From Dechloromonas sp. Dech2017 (GTDB lineage: Bacteria > Pseudomonadota > Gammaproteobacteria > Burkholderiales > Rhodocyclaceae), in NCBI GenBank assembly GCA_009469585.1, contig SSXW01000021.1:1-64000 (forward strand): a stretch of DNA of 64,000 bases. The letters are read 5' to 3'. Both the position numbers and the translations under genes were made by a program. The stretch's first letter is position 1; each line of letters starts with the position of its first letter. Shown here in pieces: positions 55,103 to 63,378 of the stretch. A model generated the notes under the pieces. That model made no database searches, was not told the origin of the DNA, and saw only the letters and a program-made list of their open reading frames with translations.

Positions 55103-55935
55103 CGGTGTTCGGCATTCTGAATCTCACCGAGGACTCCTTCTTCGATGAGAGCCGGCGGCTAGACCCCGCCGGCGCTGTCACCGCGGCGATCGAAATGCTG
55201 CGAGTCGGATCAGACGTCGTGGATGTCGGACCGGCCGCCAGCCATCCGGACGCGAGGCCTGTATCGCCGGCCGATGAGATCAGACGTATTGCGCCGCTCT
55301 TAGACGCCCTGTCCGATCAGATGCACCGTGTTTCAATCGACAGCTTCCAACCGGAAACCCAGCGCTATGCGCTCAAGCGCGGCGTGGGCTACCTGAACGA
55401 TATCCAAGGATTTCCTGACCCTGCGCTCTATCCCGATATTGCTGAGGCGGACTGCAGGCTGGTGGTTATGCACTCAGCGCAGCGGGATGGCATCGCCACC
55501 CGCACCGGTCACCTTCGACCCGAAGACGCGCTCGACGAGATTGTGCGGTTCTTCGAGGCGCGGGTTTCCGCCTTGCGACGGAGCGGGGTCGCTGCCGACC
55601 GGCTCATCCTCGATCCGGGGATGGGATTTTTCTTGAGCCCCGCACCGGAAACATCGCTGCACGTGCTGTCGAACCTTCAAAAGCTGAAGTCGGCGTTGGG
55701 GCTTCCGCTATTGGTCTCGGTGTCGCGGAAATCCTTCTTGGGCGCCACCGTTGGCCTTCCTGTAAAGGATCTGGGTCCAGCGAGCCTTGCGGCGGAACTT
55801 CACGCGATCGGCAATGGCGCTGACTACGTCCGCACCCACGCGCCTGGAGATCTGCGAAGCGCAATCACCTTCTCGGAAACCCTCGCGAAATTTCGCAGTC
55901 GCGACGCCAGAGACCGAGGGTTAGATCATGCCTAG
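55096..55935 (+). CDS. sul1: Sulfonamide-resistant dihydropteroate synthase Sul1
   Basis: The 279-residue protein has [17 protein letters not shown] at the start and [18 protein letters not shown] in the middle, both of Sul1. It bypasses the sulfonamide-sensitive host dihydropteroate synthase. The ATG at 55096 overlaps qacEdelta1 by 7 bp, as in other class 1 integrons. The frame is whole. Confidence 0.98.
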   Translation: MVTVFGILNLTEDSFFDESRRLDPAGAVTAAIEMLRVGSDVVDVGPAASHPDARPVSPADEIRRIAPLLDALSDQMHRVSIDSFQPETQRYALKRGVGYLNDIQGFPDPALYPDIAEADCRLVVMHSAQRDGIATRTGHLRPEDALDEIVRFFEARVSALRRSGVAADRLILDPGMGFFLSPAPETSLHVLSNLQKLKSALGLPLLVSVSRKSFLGATVGLPVKDLGPASLAAELHAIGNGADYVRTHAPGDLRSAITFSETLAKFRSRDARDRGLDHA

Positions 55936-56062
55936 CATTCACCTTCCGGCCGCCCGCTAGCGGACCCTGGTCAGGTTCCGCGAAGGTGGGCGCAGACATG
56001 CTGGGCTCGTCAGGATCAAACTGCACTATGAGGCGGCGGTTCATACCGCGCCAGGGGAGCGA

Positions 56063-56563
56063 ATGGACAGCGAGGAGCCTCCGAACGTTCGGGTCGCCTG
56101 CTCGGGTGATATCGACGAGGTTGTGCGGCTGATGCACGACGCTGCGGCGTGGATGTCCGCCAAGGGAACGCCCGCCTGGGACGTCGCGCGGATCGACCGG
56201 ACATTCGCGGAGACCTTCGTCCTGAGATCCGAGCTCCTAGTCGCGAGTTGCAGCGACGGCATCGTCGGCTGTTGCACCTTGTCGGCCGAGGATCCCGAGT
56301 TCTGGCCCGACGCCCTCAAGGGGGAGGCCGCATATCTGCACAAGCTCGCGGTGCGACGGACACATGCGGGCCGGGGTGTCAGCTCCGCGCTGATCGAGGC
56401 TTGCCGCCATGCCGCGCGAACGCAGGGGTGCGCCAAGCTGCGGCTCGACTGCCACCCGAACCTGCGTGGCCTATACGAGCGGCTCGGATTCACCCACGTC
56501 GACACTTTCAATCCCGGCTGGGATCCAACCTTCATCGCAGAACGCCTAGAACTCGAAATCTAA
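56063..56563 (+). CDS. orf5: orf5 GNAT-family acetyltransferase of the 3' conserved segment
   Basis: The 166-residue protein has a GNAT fold with LHKLAVRRTHAGRGVSSAL (acetyl-CoA loop) and NLRGLYERLGFTHVD. It is the orf5 always found after sul1 in many class 1 integrons; its substrate is unknown. Its end overlaps the converging tniB frame by 32 bp. Confidence 0.93.
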   Translation: MDSEEPPNVRVACSGDIDEVVRLMHDAAAWMSAKGTPAWDVARIDRTFAETFVLRSELLVASCSDGIVGCCTLSAEDPEFWPDALKGEAAYLHKLAVRRTHAGRGVSSALIEACRHAARTQGCAKLRLDCHPNLRGLYERLGFTHVDTFNPGWDPTFIAERLELEI

Positions 56564-57533
56564 CGTCCGTTCGGGCATCGAGGTCCATGTCGGGGTGGGA
56601 CGGGCCCGTGGCTTCAAGATCACTTGCAGTCCGACCGCGATGTCTTGGTTGCGCGAGAGGTTGTCGACAGGCCATGCTGAGTGTGCGATGGTTGATCGCT
56701 TCCTCGCCGCTCTCCACGGCGACGATGGCCGCCGCCATCAGCAAGTGCGCCAGTTCCCCTATGGTGCCCTCGCTGCGTGTGAGCAGGTAGCGAGCCATGT
56801 CCAGCGTGGCAATTGGGGAAGGCCGGCGCAGCGGGAGCGAAGCGGCGAAGCTGGCCAGCAGTGAGCAGCAATCGTCGTTGGCCTCCCATACCGGCAGCAT
56901 CATCGGCTCGAAGCGATTTTCCAACTGGTCATCGGAGCGGATGGCTAGGTAGGCGTCGCGCGTGCCTACCCCAACCAACGGGATGCGCAGTTCGTTGCCG
57001 AGGAAGCGCAGCAGGTTGAGGAATTCCCGGCGGTTGACGCTGTTGCCGGCCAGCACGTTGTGCAGCTCGTCGATCACCAGCATGCGCACGCCGACCTTGC
57101 GCAGCAGTGCCAGAGCCAGTTGCTCCATTTCCGGCAACCGTGGGCGTGGGCGCAGCGGCGCGCCCATCGCGGCGAGCAGCGCGACGTAGAAGCGGATCAC
57201 GGACGGCTCGGACGGCATCTGCACGACCAACACCGGGATGTGCTCCTGGTCGGCGTCGGAGCTGGCCGGGTGGGTGCGGCGGAACTTCTCGACGATCATC
57301 GACTTGCCATTGTTGGTCGGGCCAACCAGCAGCAGGTTGGGCATGCGTTGCTTGTTTGGCCACGCATAAAGGGCTTCCAGCCGGTTCAGCGCCTCGACTG
57401 CGCGCGGATAGCCGATCCAGCGGTCGGCGCGAAGGCGCTGGATGCGCTCGTCCGCCGGAAGACGGGCCAAGCCCTGGGCCGCCGGCAGCAGGTGGGACAG
57501 GTCGATGATGGGATATTCGTCCACGGCTACCAC
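56532..57533 (-). pseudogene. tniB: TniB transposition ATPase, truncated at its C-terminus
   Basis: The frame has the TniB ATP-binding core LLLVGPTNNGKSMIVEKFRR (Walker A, about 67-86), LVIDELHNVLAG (Walker B) and VGVGTRDAYLAI. After NHRTLSMA, near 56670, the sequence leaves the normal TniB and continues in 45 codons from the 3' conserved segment. This is the tniB-delta1 form known from In2/In0-type integrons. It overlaps tniA by 7 bp. TniB normally activates the TniA transposase with target choice, so activity is doubtful. Confidence 0.9.
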
Positions 57534-59206
57534 TCCTCAATCTGGTCGAACGGTTTGGCGGGTGGCAAGTTGTCTGCCTGCGGGTCGGCAATATCCGTAT
57601 CCGGCGGAACGGGCTTGTCCGGCCGAGCTGATGTCTTGAGGTGCTGGCGGCGATCCGCGTCACGCCGCGCCTTGCGTGTGGCCTTCTGCGCGCTGGTCAC
57701 AATCTCACGCATCTGGCCGATCATGCGGAACAGCGCCGACTCATCCACCTGTTCGCGCCCTTGCTGCCGCAGTTTCGCCAGCGCCTGCCGTTGTTCCCAG
57801 AGGGTGACAGCCGGATGCGACAAGGTACGGTAGGGAATTTCCAGGTAATGCTGTCCCTCCGGTTCCAGGACCCAGATACGGCTGATGTCGCGCGGATCGC
57901 GCCGGATCAGAAAGGACGGCCAGCGTTCACGCCGCGCAATCCACGGCTTGAGCGCATCGGCGTAGTAGTGGATGTGGTCGATGACAAAGCCGGTGCGGGT
58001 CAGCGTGCGCCGGAGGATCGGCAGAAAATCGACCAGGAACGAAGTAGCGCGTGTGACGACGGCCGGTACGCCGACACGCGCCACGGCCTCGGCCCAGCGC
58101 GCGGCCGGCGGTTGGAGCAGGCCGTTGTGCACCGAACCGTGGTAGGTGCCGACCGCCAATGTGAGCCAGCGCTCTAGCTCGCGCAGCGTCAGGGCGGCCT
58201 TGTTTTCGGAATCGTAGTCGCCGCGCTGGTCAGGGTTGGAGAAGGTCGTTCCCGGCAGTTCGTCGTGAATCATCTGCATCGCCGTGCCGATGATCCGTTC
58301 CACGATGCCGCCATAGTGCGGCTGTCCCAGCGGGCGATAGTCCAGCCGGATGCCATGCTGCTCGCAACCCCGGCGCAGGGCCTCGCTCTTGAACTCGGCC
58401 GCGTTGTCTAGGTAGAGCAGCAAGGGCTTGCCGCTCATCTGCCAATCCATTTCCACGTTCAGTCCTTCCAGCCAAGGGCGCTTGTCGCAGGCGACATGCA
58501 CGAGGCACAGGCCAACCGAAACGGCAGACGGCGCTTCCAGCGTGACGACCATGCCGAGCACGCAGCGGGTGAACACGTCGATGGCGAGGGTCAGGTACGG
58601 GCGGCCAATAGGTTGCCGGTCGCGGTCATCGACCACGATCAGGTCGATGACCGTATGGTCTATCTGCACCTGCTCCAGCGGCGCGGTCACGGCAGGAGGC
58701 TCGCCGCCCACACCTTGTAGGTCACGAGCGGCATCCTGGCCTTCCCGCCGGCGGATGACCTTGCGCGGGTCAAGGCTAGCGATCCGTAAGGCCACGGTAT
58801 TGCGCGCCGGCACTCGCAGTTTTTGAGCCTTGCACACCTGAGTGACTTCGCGGTGAAAGGCCGCTAGGCTGCGCTTCTGCTTGGTCAGGAACCGCTTTTG
58901 CAGTAGCTCGTGGATGACGCGCTCGACCGGTTCCGGCAAGCGCCCCTTACCTTTACCTCCACCGGACTGGCCGGGCACCAGATCCGTCACGAGGCCGCTG
59001 CCTTGCCGGGCACGCCGGATCAGAACGTATACCTGGCGCCGAGACAAGCCCAGCGCCTGAGCCGCCATATCGGCCGCTTCGTGCCCGACCGTCTCCGACT
59101 GCGCCAACGGACTGATGATCTCCGCACGACGGCGCGCACGCTCCCAAGCCTCATCAGGCAGAGTGGCCACGCCTTGTTCTGGAATCCGTGGGGTGTCCGT
59201 CGCCAT
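57527..59206 (-). CDS. tniA: TniA transposase
   Basis: The 559-residue protein is a DDE transposase of the Tn402/Tn7-related group, with an N-terminal HTH region (ALGLSRRQVYVLIRRARQG), first Asp in VQIDHTVIDLIVVDD, second Asp in LLLYLDNAAEFKSEAL and Glu in GGIVERIIGTAMQ. The ATG at 59206 gives MATDTPRIPEQ, the usual start, although the frame is open to 59242. It appears whole and should bind the 19-bp repeats at both ends. Confidence 0.95.
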   Translation of the reverse strand: MATDTPRIPEQGVATLPDEAWERARRRAEIISPLAQSETVGHEAADMAAQALGLSRRQVYVLIRRARQGSGLVTDLVPGQSGGGKGKGRLPEPVERVIHELLQKRFLTKQKRSLAAFHREVTQVCKAQKLRVPARNTVALRIASLDPRKVIRRREGQDAARDLQGVGGEPPAVTAPLEQVQIDHTVIDLIVVDDRDRQPIGRPYLTLAIDVFTRCVLGMVVTLEAPSAVSVGLCLVHVACDKRPWLEGLNVEMDWQMSGKPLLLYLDNAAEFKSEALRRGCEQHGIRLDYRPLGQPHYGGIVERIIGTAMQMIHDELPGTTFSNPDQRGDYDSENKAALTLRELERWLTLAVGTYHGSVHNGLLQPPAARWAEAVARVGVPAVVTRATSFLVDFLPILRRTLTRTGFVIDHIHYYADALKPWIARRERWPSFLIRRDPRDISRIWVLEPEGQHYLEIPYRTLSHPAVTLWEQRQALAKLRQQGREQVDESALFRMIGQMREIVTSAQKATRKARRDADRRQHLKTSARPDKPVPPDTDIADPQADNLPPAKPFDQIEEW

Positions 59207-59253
59207 GCTCACCTCGCTTTGGTGCACACGAGTATTGAGCATAGTCGAGATTG

Positions 59254-59272
59254 GTGCAGATCACTTCTGATA
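59254..59272 (-). repeat. 19-bp inner TniA-binding repeat near IRt
   Basis: GTGCAGATCACTTCTGATA, an inverted match to the terminal repeat core TTTCAGAAG...CTGCAC. Confidence 0.75.
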
Positions 59273-59322
59273 TTGAACTGTCAGGAGCTGGCTGCACAAC
59301 AGCCATTACGCCCAATCAACTG

Positions 59323-59347
59323 GTGCAGTCGTCTTCTGAAAATGACA
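59323..59347 (-). repeat. IRt, right terminal inverted repeat of the integron
   Basis: GTGCAGTCGTCTTCTG to AATGACA is the complement of the IRi pattern. TTTGA follows at 59348-59352. Confidence 0.93.
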
Positions 59348-59352
59348 TTTGA
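59348..59352. repeat. Target-site duplication, right copy (TTTGA)
   Basis: Matches 52970-52974. Confidence 0.9.
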
Positions 59353-59414
59353 AGGGGTGATAAGCTGCGTATAGAAAACGGTGGTTTGCTTATTGACTGT
59401 CAGGGAGCAAGAAC

Positions 59415-59987
59415 ATGGGGTTCGCGCCTTATTCTGGACTTGGGCTGCTAAGCGCGGCTGTTCGGCACAAGACATTCGTCAGTTACTACCACAAGGCGGA
59501 TCAAGCTTACCGCGACGCCTTCGAGAAAGTTTTTGGACATCTGTTCATCGGCAAGTCGGTTCAGCCGGGAGACATCTCGACCGACGTTAGCGCCGACTAC
59601 ATCAAGCGCCTGATCCTTGAGGGATACATTACCGATGCATCTGTCTTAGTTGTCCTGGTAGGTTCGAAAACCTTGTGCAGAAAGCATGTCGATTGGGAAA
59701 TATCGGCAGGACTGAATAAGAAGGTCGGTGGATACTCTGGCTTAATCGGTATTCTCTTGCCCGATATTCCCCTTCTGCCGAACGGCAACTTTCAGTACGA
59801 AAGTCTGCCAGCAAGGCTGGCAGACAATGCGCGATCCGGCTATGCGGATATCTACACTTGGAACTGGATTACCTCGTCGGAACAGAATGTGAGAAACGCC
59901 ATCCAGACTGCTTTTGACGCTCGCATCAGTCGTGCCTCCAAGATAGACAACAGTCGGGCGCAGCTTGGAAGGAATCTTTGCGACTGA
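59415..59987 (+). CDS. TIR-like (DUF1863 / ThsB-type) protein
   Basis: The 190-residue protein has a TIR-like fold: HKTFVSYYHKADQAYRDAF (18-36), ASVLVVLVGSKTLCRKHVDWEIS (about 75-97) with Glu96 in the WE position where TIR enzymes have the catalytic Glu, and GLIGILLPD. DUF1863 proteins include ThsB of Thoeris, which makes an NAD-derived signal after phage infection. It has a GGGAG ribosome-binding site. It overlaps the next gene by 10 bp, so the pair works together. Before the integron arrived it lay close to the restriction operon. Confidence 0.78.
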   Translation: MGFAPYSGLGLLSAAVRHKTFVSYYHKADQAYRDAFEKVFGHLFIGKSVQPGDISTDVSADYIKRLILEGYITDASVLVVLVGSKTLCRKHVDWEISAGLNKKVGGYSGLIGILLPDIPLLPNGNFQYESLPARLADNARSGYADIYTWNWITSSEQNVRNAIQTAFDARISRASKIDNSRAQLGRNLCD

Positions 59988-60616
59988 TGAACCTATTCAC
60001 CTTTACTTTGACAACCGAGGGCGGTCTGCGAATCGAGGTTGCGTGGTGGTTGACTGTTCTCCTTGTTGCCATTGGCGTGATCATGCTTGTCCGGCGCAAG
60101 CAACTGTTCGGGAAAGCGTCCTACCTAGAGGTAAATGAGGCCGAGATTGGAATCGGCAGCGGCAAGGTCAAGCTGAAAGCCAACCTCGACGACCTCCAGA
60201 TCGGATTCAAGTTCTGGACGGAGCTGACTACACGAAAAATCGGCCTTCCCATCGACGAAGAACATGACGTGATTGTCGAGGTGTACAACTCGTGGTACGA
60301 GTTTTTTGGGATTGCTCGGGAAATGATCAAGAGCATCCCCGTTTCGAAAATCAGGGCCAGCCAAACGACTAAAGAACTGGTGCTGATTTCGGTTCACATT
60401 CTCAACAAGGAGCTTCGGCCTCACCTTACCCGCTGGCAGGCGCGATACCGTAGATGGTGGGATAGCGTAGTCGATGACGCAGCGCACAAGGATGTACCTC
60501 CTCAGCAGCTTCAACAAATGTACCCGCACCATGAAGAGCTGATTGCTGAGATGAAGGCTGTGAACGCCAAGCTCGTGATATATGCGAATCACCTGAAAAA
60601 GATGATCGAGATATAG
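59978..60616 (+). CDS. Single-span membrane protein partnered with the TIR gene
   Basis: The 212-residue protein has one membrane helix near residues 18-36 (AWWLTVLLVAIGVIMLV), followed by a basic stop-transfer (RRKQLFGK), a short beta-rich domain (SYLEVNEAEIGIGSGKVKLK, about 45-65) and a helical C-terminal half with HHEELIAEM. I recognise no family. Its start overlaps the TIR stop by 10 bp. Paired membrane proteins in TIR systems often act as effectors; this is an inference. Confidence 0.6.
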   Translation: MRLMNLFTFTLTTEGGLRIEVAWWLTVLLVAIGVIMLVRRKQLFGKASYLEVNEAEIGIGSGKVKLKANLDDLQIGFKFWTELTTRKIGLPIDEEHDVIVEVYNSWYEFFGIAREMIKSIPVSKIRASQTTKELVLISVHILNKELRPHLTRWQARYRRWWDSVVDDAAHKDVPPQQLQQMYPHHEELIAEMKAVNAKLVIYANHLKKMIEI

Positions 60617-60931
60617 CGGAATAAGTGCCCCTGTCAGCAACAACTTAAAAGTGACCCACCTGCAATCAATGCACCAGCGAAGAATTAACCCCTAGCGTTG
60701 CGGGATGGGAACAGCCGTTCCCGACCCAAAACGGCCGTAGGGGATTCCCGAAAGCGGCCTGTCAGTCAAAACCAGGTTTTGCGAACTGGACTGCTCCGAA
60801 GCTGCCATTGGCGAACTCACCCAATCGGCCAGTTGCGGCCTCTCAGCAATCCGCCAGCAAGGTCTCTATGATGTCTGCTTCCGGCCCAATACCAGATATT
60901 CAAGACGTAACCCTAACTGCATGGGGATAAT
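60617..60931. other. Non-coding stretch after the TIR pair
   Basis: No gene is supported. The segment 60631-60660 (CTGTCAGCAACAACTTAAAA and GTGACCCACC) resembles an insertion-sequence end, perhaps IS21-like, but without its partner end. The rest is GC-balanced spacer. Confidence 0.35.
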
Positions 60932-61363
60932 TTAAGCAGAAGCTCGCGCCTGAATTTCAGCAGCTCGGCGCACACTTGCGGGAACACCACCAATGCCCCA
61001 CAGGTCGGGTTTCGTTTCCGAAATGTGAATGCGGATACGCTGCTTATCCGCTCCAAGCGCATTACCAACCGCTTCGGTTACTTGTGCAATAAGCGCATGG
61101 TGCTGTTCCTTGGTGCGTCCCTCCAGAATCACCATCTGGATAAAAGGCATCTCAACGTCTTTCATCGGGCTCTCTTTTAGGACATCCTCTGCCGGCACTC
61201 CGCAGACTCCCCAAAGTTCAGGGTCAATTTCAGTAATCCAAATTTCTAGGCGGTCAGCAGGCGCTTGTAGCACTTTCATAACCACTGACGAAACGTCTGC
61301 CAATACTTGGCGGAGTTGTTGGCGCGTGTGTCCTTTAAGGACGTTGATATGGGCAACTGGCAT
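60932..61363 (-). CDS. Fused two-domain tautomerase (4-oxalocrotonate tautomerase-like)
   Basis: The 143-residue protein is two tautomerase units in one chain: MPVAHINVLKGHTRQQLRQ (with Pro2 as the likely catalytic base) and MPFIQMVILEGRTKEQHHAL (near 72), each followed by ITEIDPELWGVCGVP- and ISETKPDLWGIGGVP-type ends. Such fusions belong to the tautomerase superfamily; substrate unknown. It stands alone on the minus strand. Confidence 0.85.
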   Translation of the reverse strand: MPVAHINVLKGHTRQQLRQVLADVSSVVMKVLQAPADRLEIWITEIDPELWGVCGVPAEDVLKESPMKDVEMPFIQMVILEGRTKEQHHALIAQVTEAVGNALGADKQRIRIHISETKPDLWGIGGVPASVRRAAEIQARASA

Positions 61364-61826
61364 GCTTTCATCCTCGGGGATAGGTACGACACATGAACTC
61401 TTTAGCTAACCAGAGGATGCTAACCAATGACCATTGGTCCAGATAATATCTAATTTGTTTGGTATCAATACCTTTCGGGTATTGCCCTTCCATGTCCGCT
61501 TCGGGCAACAAGCTGACATCCCCCGACCGATTAGGCCAAGGGCTGTTTTGGGTCGGCACGCGAAGTACACAGTTCCAAACTCATCGCCGTAAAGCTGCCG
61601 TTGAGATTTCGCTTCCCAGAAGCTGCCCTTTGCCACTGAGTGCAGACGACCCGTTGCTGTCATTCACAGCCTTCGAACGGAAAGACCGGAACCGGGCCCA
61701 TTTCGGCCATTGCGCTATTGAAAACTCGAATCGACTTGAAACGAATTTATCTGGGCATATGATAAAAGCAAGGGAGCTTCTTGCGGATGGTGAGCCAGTT
61801 CCCAACAACTGAACGGGAGGAACATC
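61364..61826. other. Non-coding stretch between tautomerase and rhodanese-like gene
   Basis: Frames here (61459-61812 plus strand and others) lack ribosome-binding sites and protein-like composition, so I do not call a gene. GAAGCTGCC/AAAGCTGCC segments here resemble one near 60808, typical of spacer DNA. The promoter for the rhodanese gene may be near its 3' end. Confidence 0.4.
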
Positions 61827-62246
61827 ATGAATGCACAAACCGTCCCAAACCCACTGCCATCAGTTAAGGAGTGTTGCCCAACCTCTACTCGCAAGCGCAT
61901 TGAGTTCAAACACGCACTTCTAGTGGACGTTCGAGAACAAGAAGACTTTGGGAAACTTTCCTTAGACGTTCCTGACTTGCTGCATATCCCGCTGAGCGAA
62001 TTCGAACGCCGCTTTTCCGAAGTCCCACGCGACCGCGAAGTGGTCATGGTCAGCACAGATGGCCGTGAAAGCTTGGTAGCCACTCAGCTTCTCATACGTG
62101 AAGGCTATACGGATGTACTGAATATGACTGACGGTATCGCAAAGTGGGTATTCAGGGGCTTCCCTTACAAAGGAAATCTGGGTGCGTTTTTAAGCTCGAT
62201 ACCCTCACGTAGTCCAGCTGACAGCCAAAGTGAGCCGACAAACTGA
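61827..62246 (+). CDS. Rhodanese-like domain protein lacking the active-site cysteine
   Basis: The 139-residue protein has a rhodanese fold (LLVDVREQEDFGKLSLDVP, about 31-49; VVMVSTDGRESLVATQLL; GYTDVLNMTDGIAKWVF). The catalytic Cys of the usual CxxGxR loop is replaced: the loop reads STDGRES. It therefore cannot carry the persulfide chemistry and is probably a binding or regulatory protein. A GGGAGGAAC ribosome-binding site precedes the ATG. Confidence 0.82.
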   Translation: MNAQTVPNPLPSVKECCPTSTRKRIEFKHALLVDVREQEDFGKLSLDVPDLLHIPLSEFERRFSEVPRDREVVMVSTDGRESLVATQLLIREGYTDVLNMTDGIAKWVFRGFPYKGNLGAFLSSIPSRSPADSQSEPTN

Positions 62247-62280
62247 CTCTAATCCCCAGTTTCTAACGATGTCAGCCGGC

Positions 62281-62760
62281 TCATGAACGAATCAAATCAG
62301 CCGACAACAAAAGCACCTCAATTTCTTCTGTAATGTCTTCCTGCCTTTGTGCGTTGTAGGCTAGACGAAGTTGAGCACAGTCTTCATCTAGTTTGTTCAA
62401 GGCACTATCCATATGGGCATGGCGCTGCTGGTTCTCCGCCATGAGCGAGCTGTAGAGCACTTCGTTGAGAGCTGCATAAAGGTAGTGACCCGTAAGGCCT
62501 GACAGGAATGCCTCGGGTGTGAGATTGAGGTCTGGGGCAAAAGCTGATGGCTTAGCCGGCGGAGGCAAATCCCGAAGCGGCAATAGGCGACGGCGTCGGA
62601 TTTGTCCTGTTGCATGGCAGTGATATAGCGCAGAGACGCCCCAACCTTGCATCTGGTCATCAGCCAACATGCCATTCAGTTCTCGCGTCAGTCGGAGCAA
62701 TACGCTGGCTAACTCGTCGGCGACGCTGGCACCGGGTAACGCATGCCATTTACACCACAT
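62281..62760 (-). pseudogene. Fragment resembling the C-terminal half of an ATP synthase gamma subunit (N-ATPase type)
   Basis: The end of the frame (ALNEVLYSSLMAENQQRHAH, LRLAYNAQRQEDITEEIEVL) matches the C-terminal helix pattern of F-type gamma subunits. The N-terminal half is missing: only 159 residues remain, against a usual 290, and the frame starts inside the gene. No other ATP synthase genes are next to it. It is most likely a relic, joined to the CDF relic by an 11-bp overlap. Confidence 0.6.
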
Positions 62761-63285
62761 GCTCCGGTGCTAGGGGGCATTCTTCGGGTGAATTGCCAAC
62801 CTCTATCTGAATGGTGGTGTGATGGATATGAAATTGATGCTCAATATCCTCGGCGACCTTTTGGAGAAACTCATCGCCTGGGTGCCCGCTTGGGCAGACC
62901 AGATGCACCGTCAGGGCATTTTCCGTAGTGCTCATTCCCCAAACGTGGAGGTCATGCACCATGGTCACGTTTGGTAGCAAAGCCAAATAGGTTCTTAGCT
63001 CGTCAGTATTGATTGCCTCTGGAACGGCCTGTACGGCAAATTGGAAGGAATCACGGAGCAGGTCCCAAGTACCCCATGCAATCACGACAGCCAAGGCTAA
63101 GGTAACCAGGGGGTCGAGCCACTGCCATCCCGTGTAAAAGACGAGCACGCCTGCCAGTACAACCCCTAATGAAACGGCAGCATCAGCAGCCATATGCAAA
63201 TAGGCGCCGCGCAGATTGAGGTCACTCTTGCTCCCGCTTCTAAACAGCCAAGCGGTGACACCATTGATGACGATGCCCAGCGAGG
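62750..63285 (-). pseudogene. Truncated cation diffusion facilitator (CDF) transporter
   Basis: The frame has the CDF middle and end: LRGAYLHMAADAAVSLGVVL, WLDPLVTLALAVVIAWGTWD and VHDLHVWGMSTTENALTVHL. The start and first helices are lost; before SLGIVINGV the sequence changes to a thioredoxin-like gene. The active metal pairs (HxxAD in HMAAD) remain. Loss of the beginning makes function unlikely unless a TTG at 63199 is used. Confidence 0.78.
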
Positions 63286-63368
63286 CTATGCTCGGCGGCT
63301 TGCTTGACCATTTCGGTCAGGGTTTTGCAGCGGGCGCAGCTCGGGCCCAGGACTTTGACTTCTTTCAT
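63240..63368 (-). pseudogene. Truncated thioredoxin-like protein fused out of frame to the CDF relic
   Basis: The start reads MKEVKVLGPSCARCKTLTEM with a CxxC site (Cys11, Cys14), a small thioredoxin-like fold. After AEHS (near 63285) it runs into the CDF sequence in another frame and stops at 63240. This marks a deletion junction. It follows the permease by 10 bp. Confidence 0.7.
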
Positions 63369-63378
63369 GGTGGTCTCC

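Larger units (their letters stand above)
52975..59347. mobile_element. Tn402-type class 1 integron with complete ends
   Basis: The element is bounded by 25-bp terminal repeats IRi (52975-52999) and IRt (59323-59347) and flanked by the TTTGA duplication, which shows that it moved here as a unit. Inner 19-bp TniA-type repeats are visible at 53003-53021 and 59254-59272. It carries intI1, attI1, one cassette, the 3' conserved segment (qacEdelta1, sul1, orf5) and a partly deleted tni region (tniB truncated, tniA whole; tniQ and tniR gone). It may need missing functions supplied elsewhere to move. Confidence 0.95.

Noticed and set aside
60631..60660. Possible insertion-sequence end
   Set aside because: Only one end-like stretch, no transposase and no matching partner end in the window.
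61459..61812. 117-codon frame before the rhodanese-like gene
   Set aside because: No ribosome-binding site and spacer-like composition.
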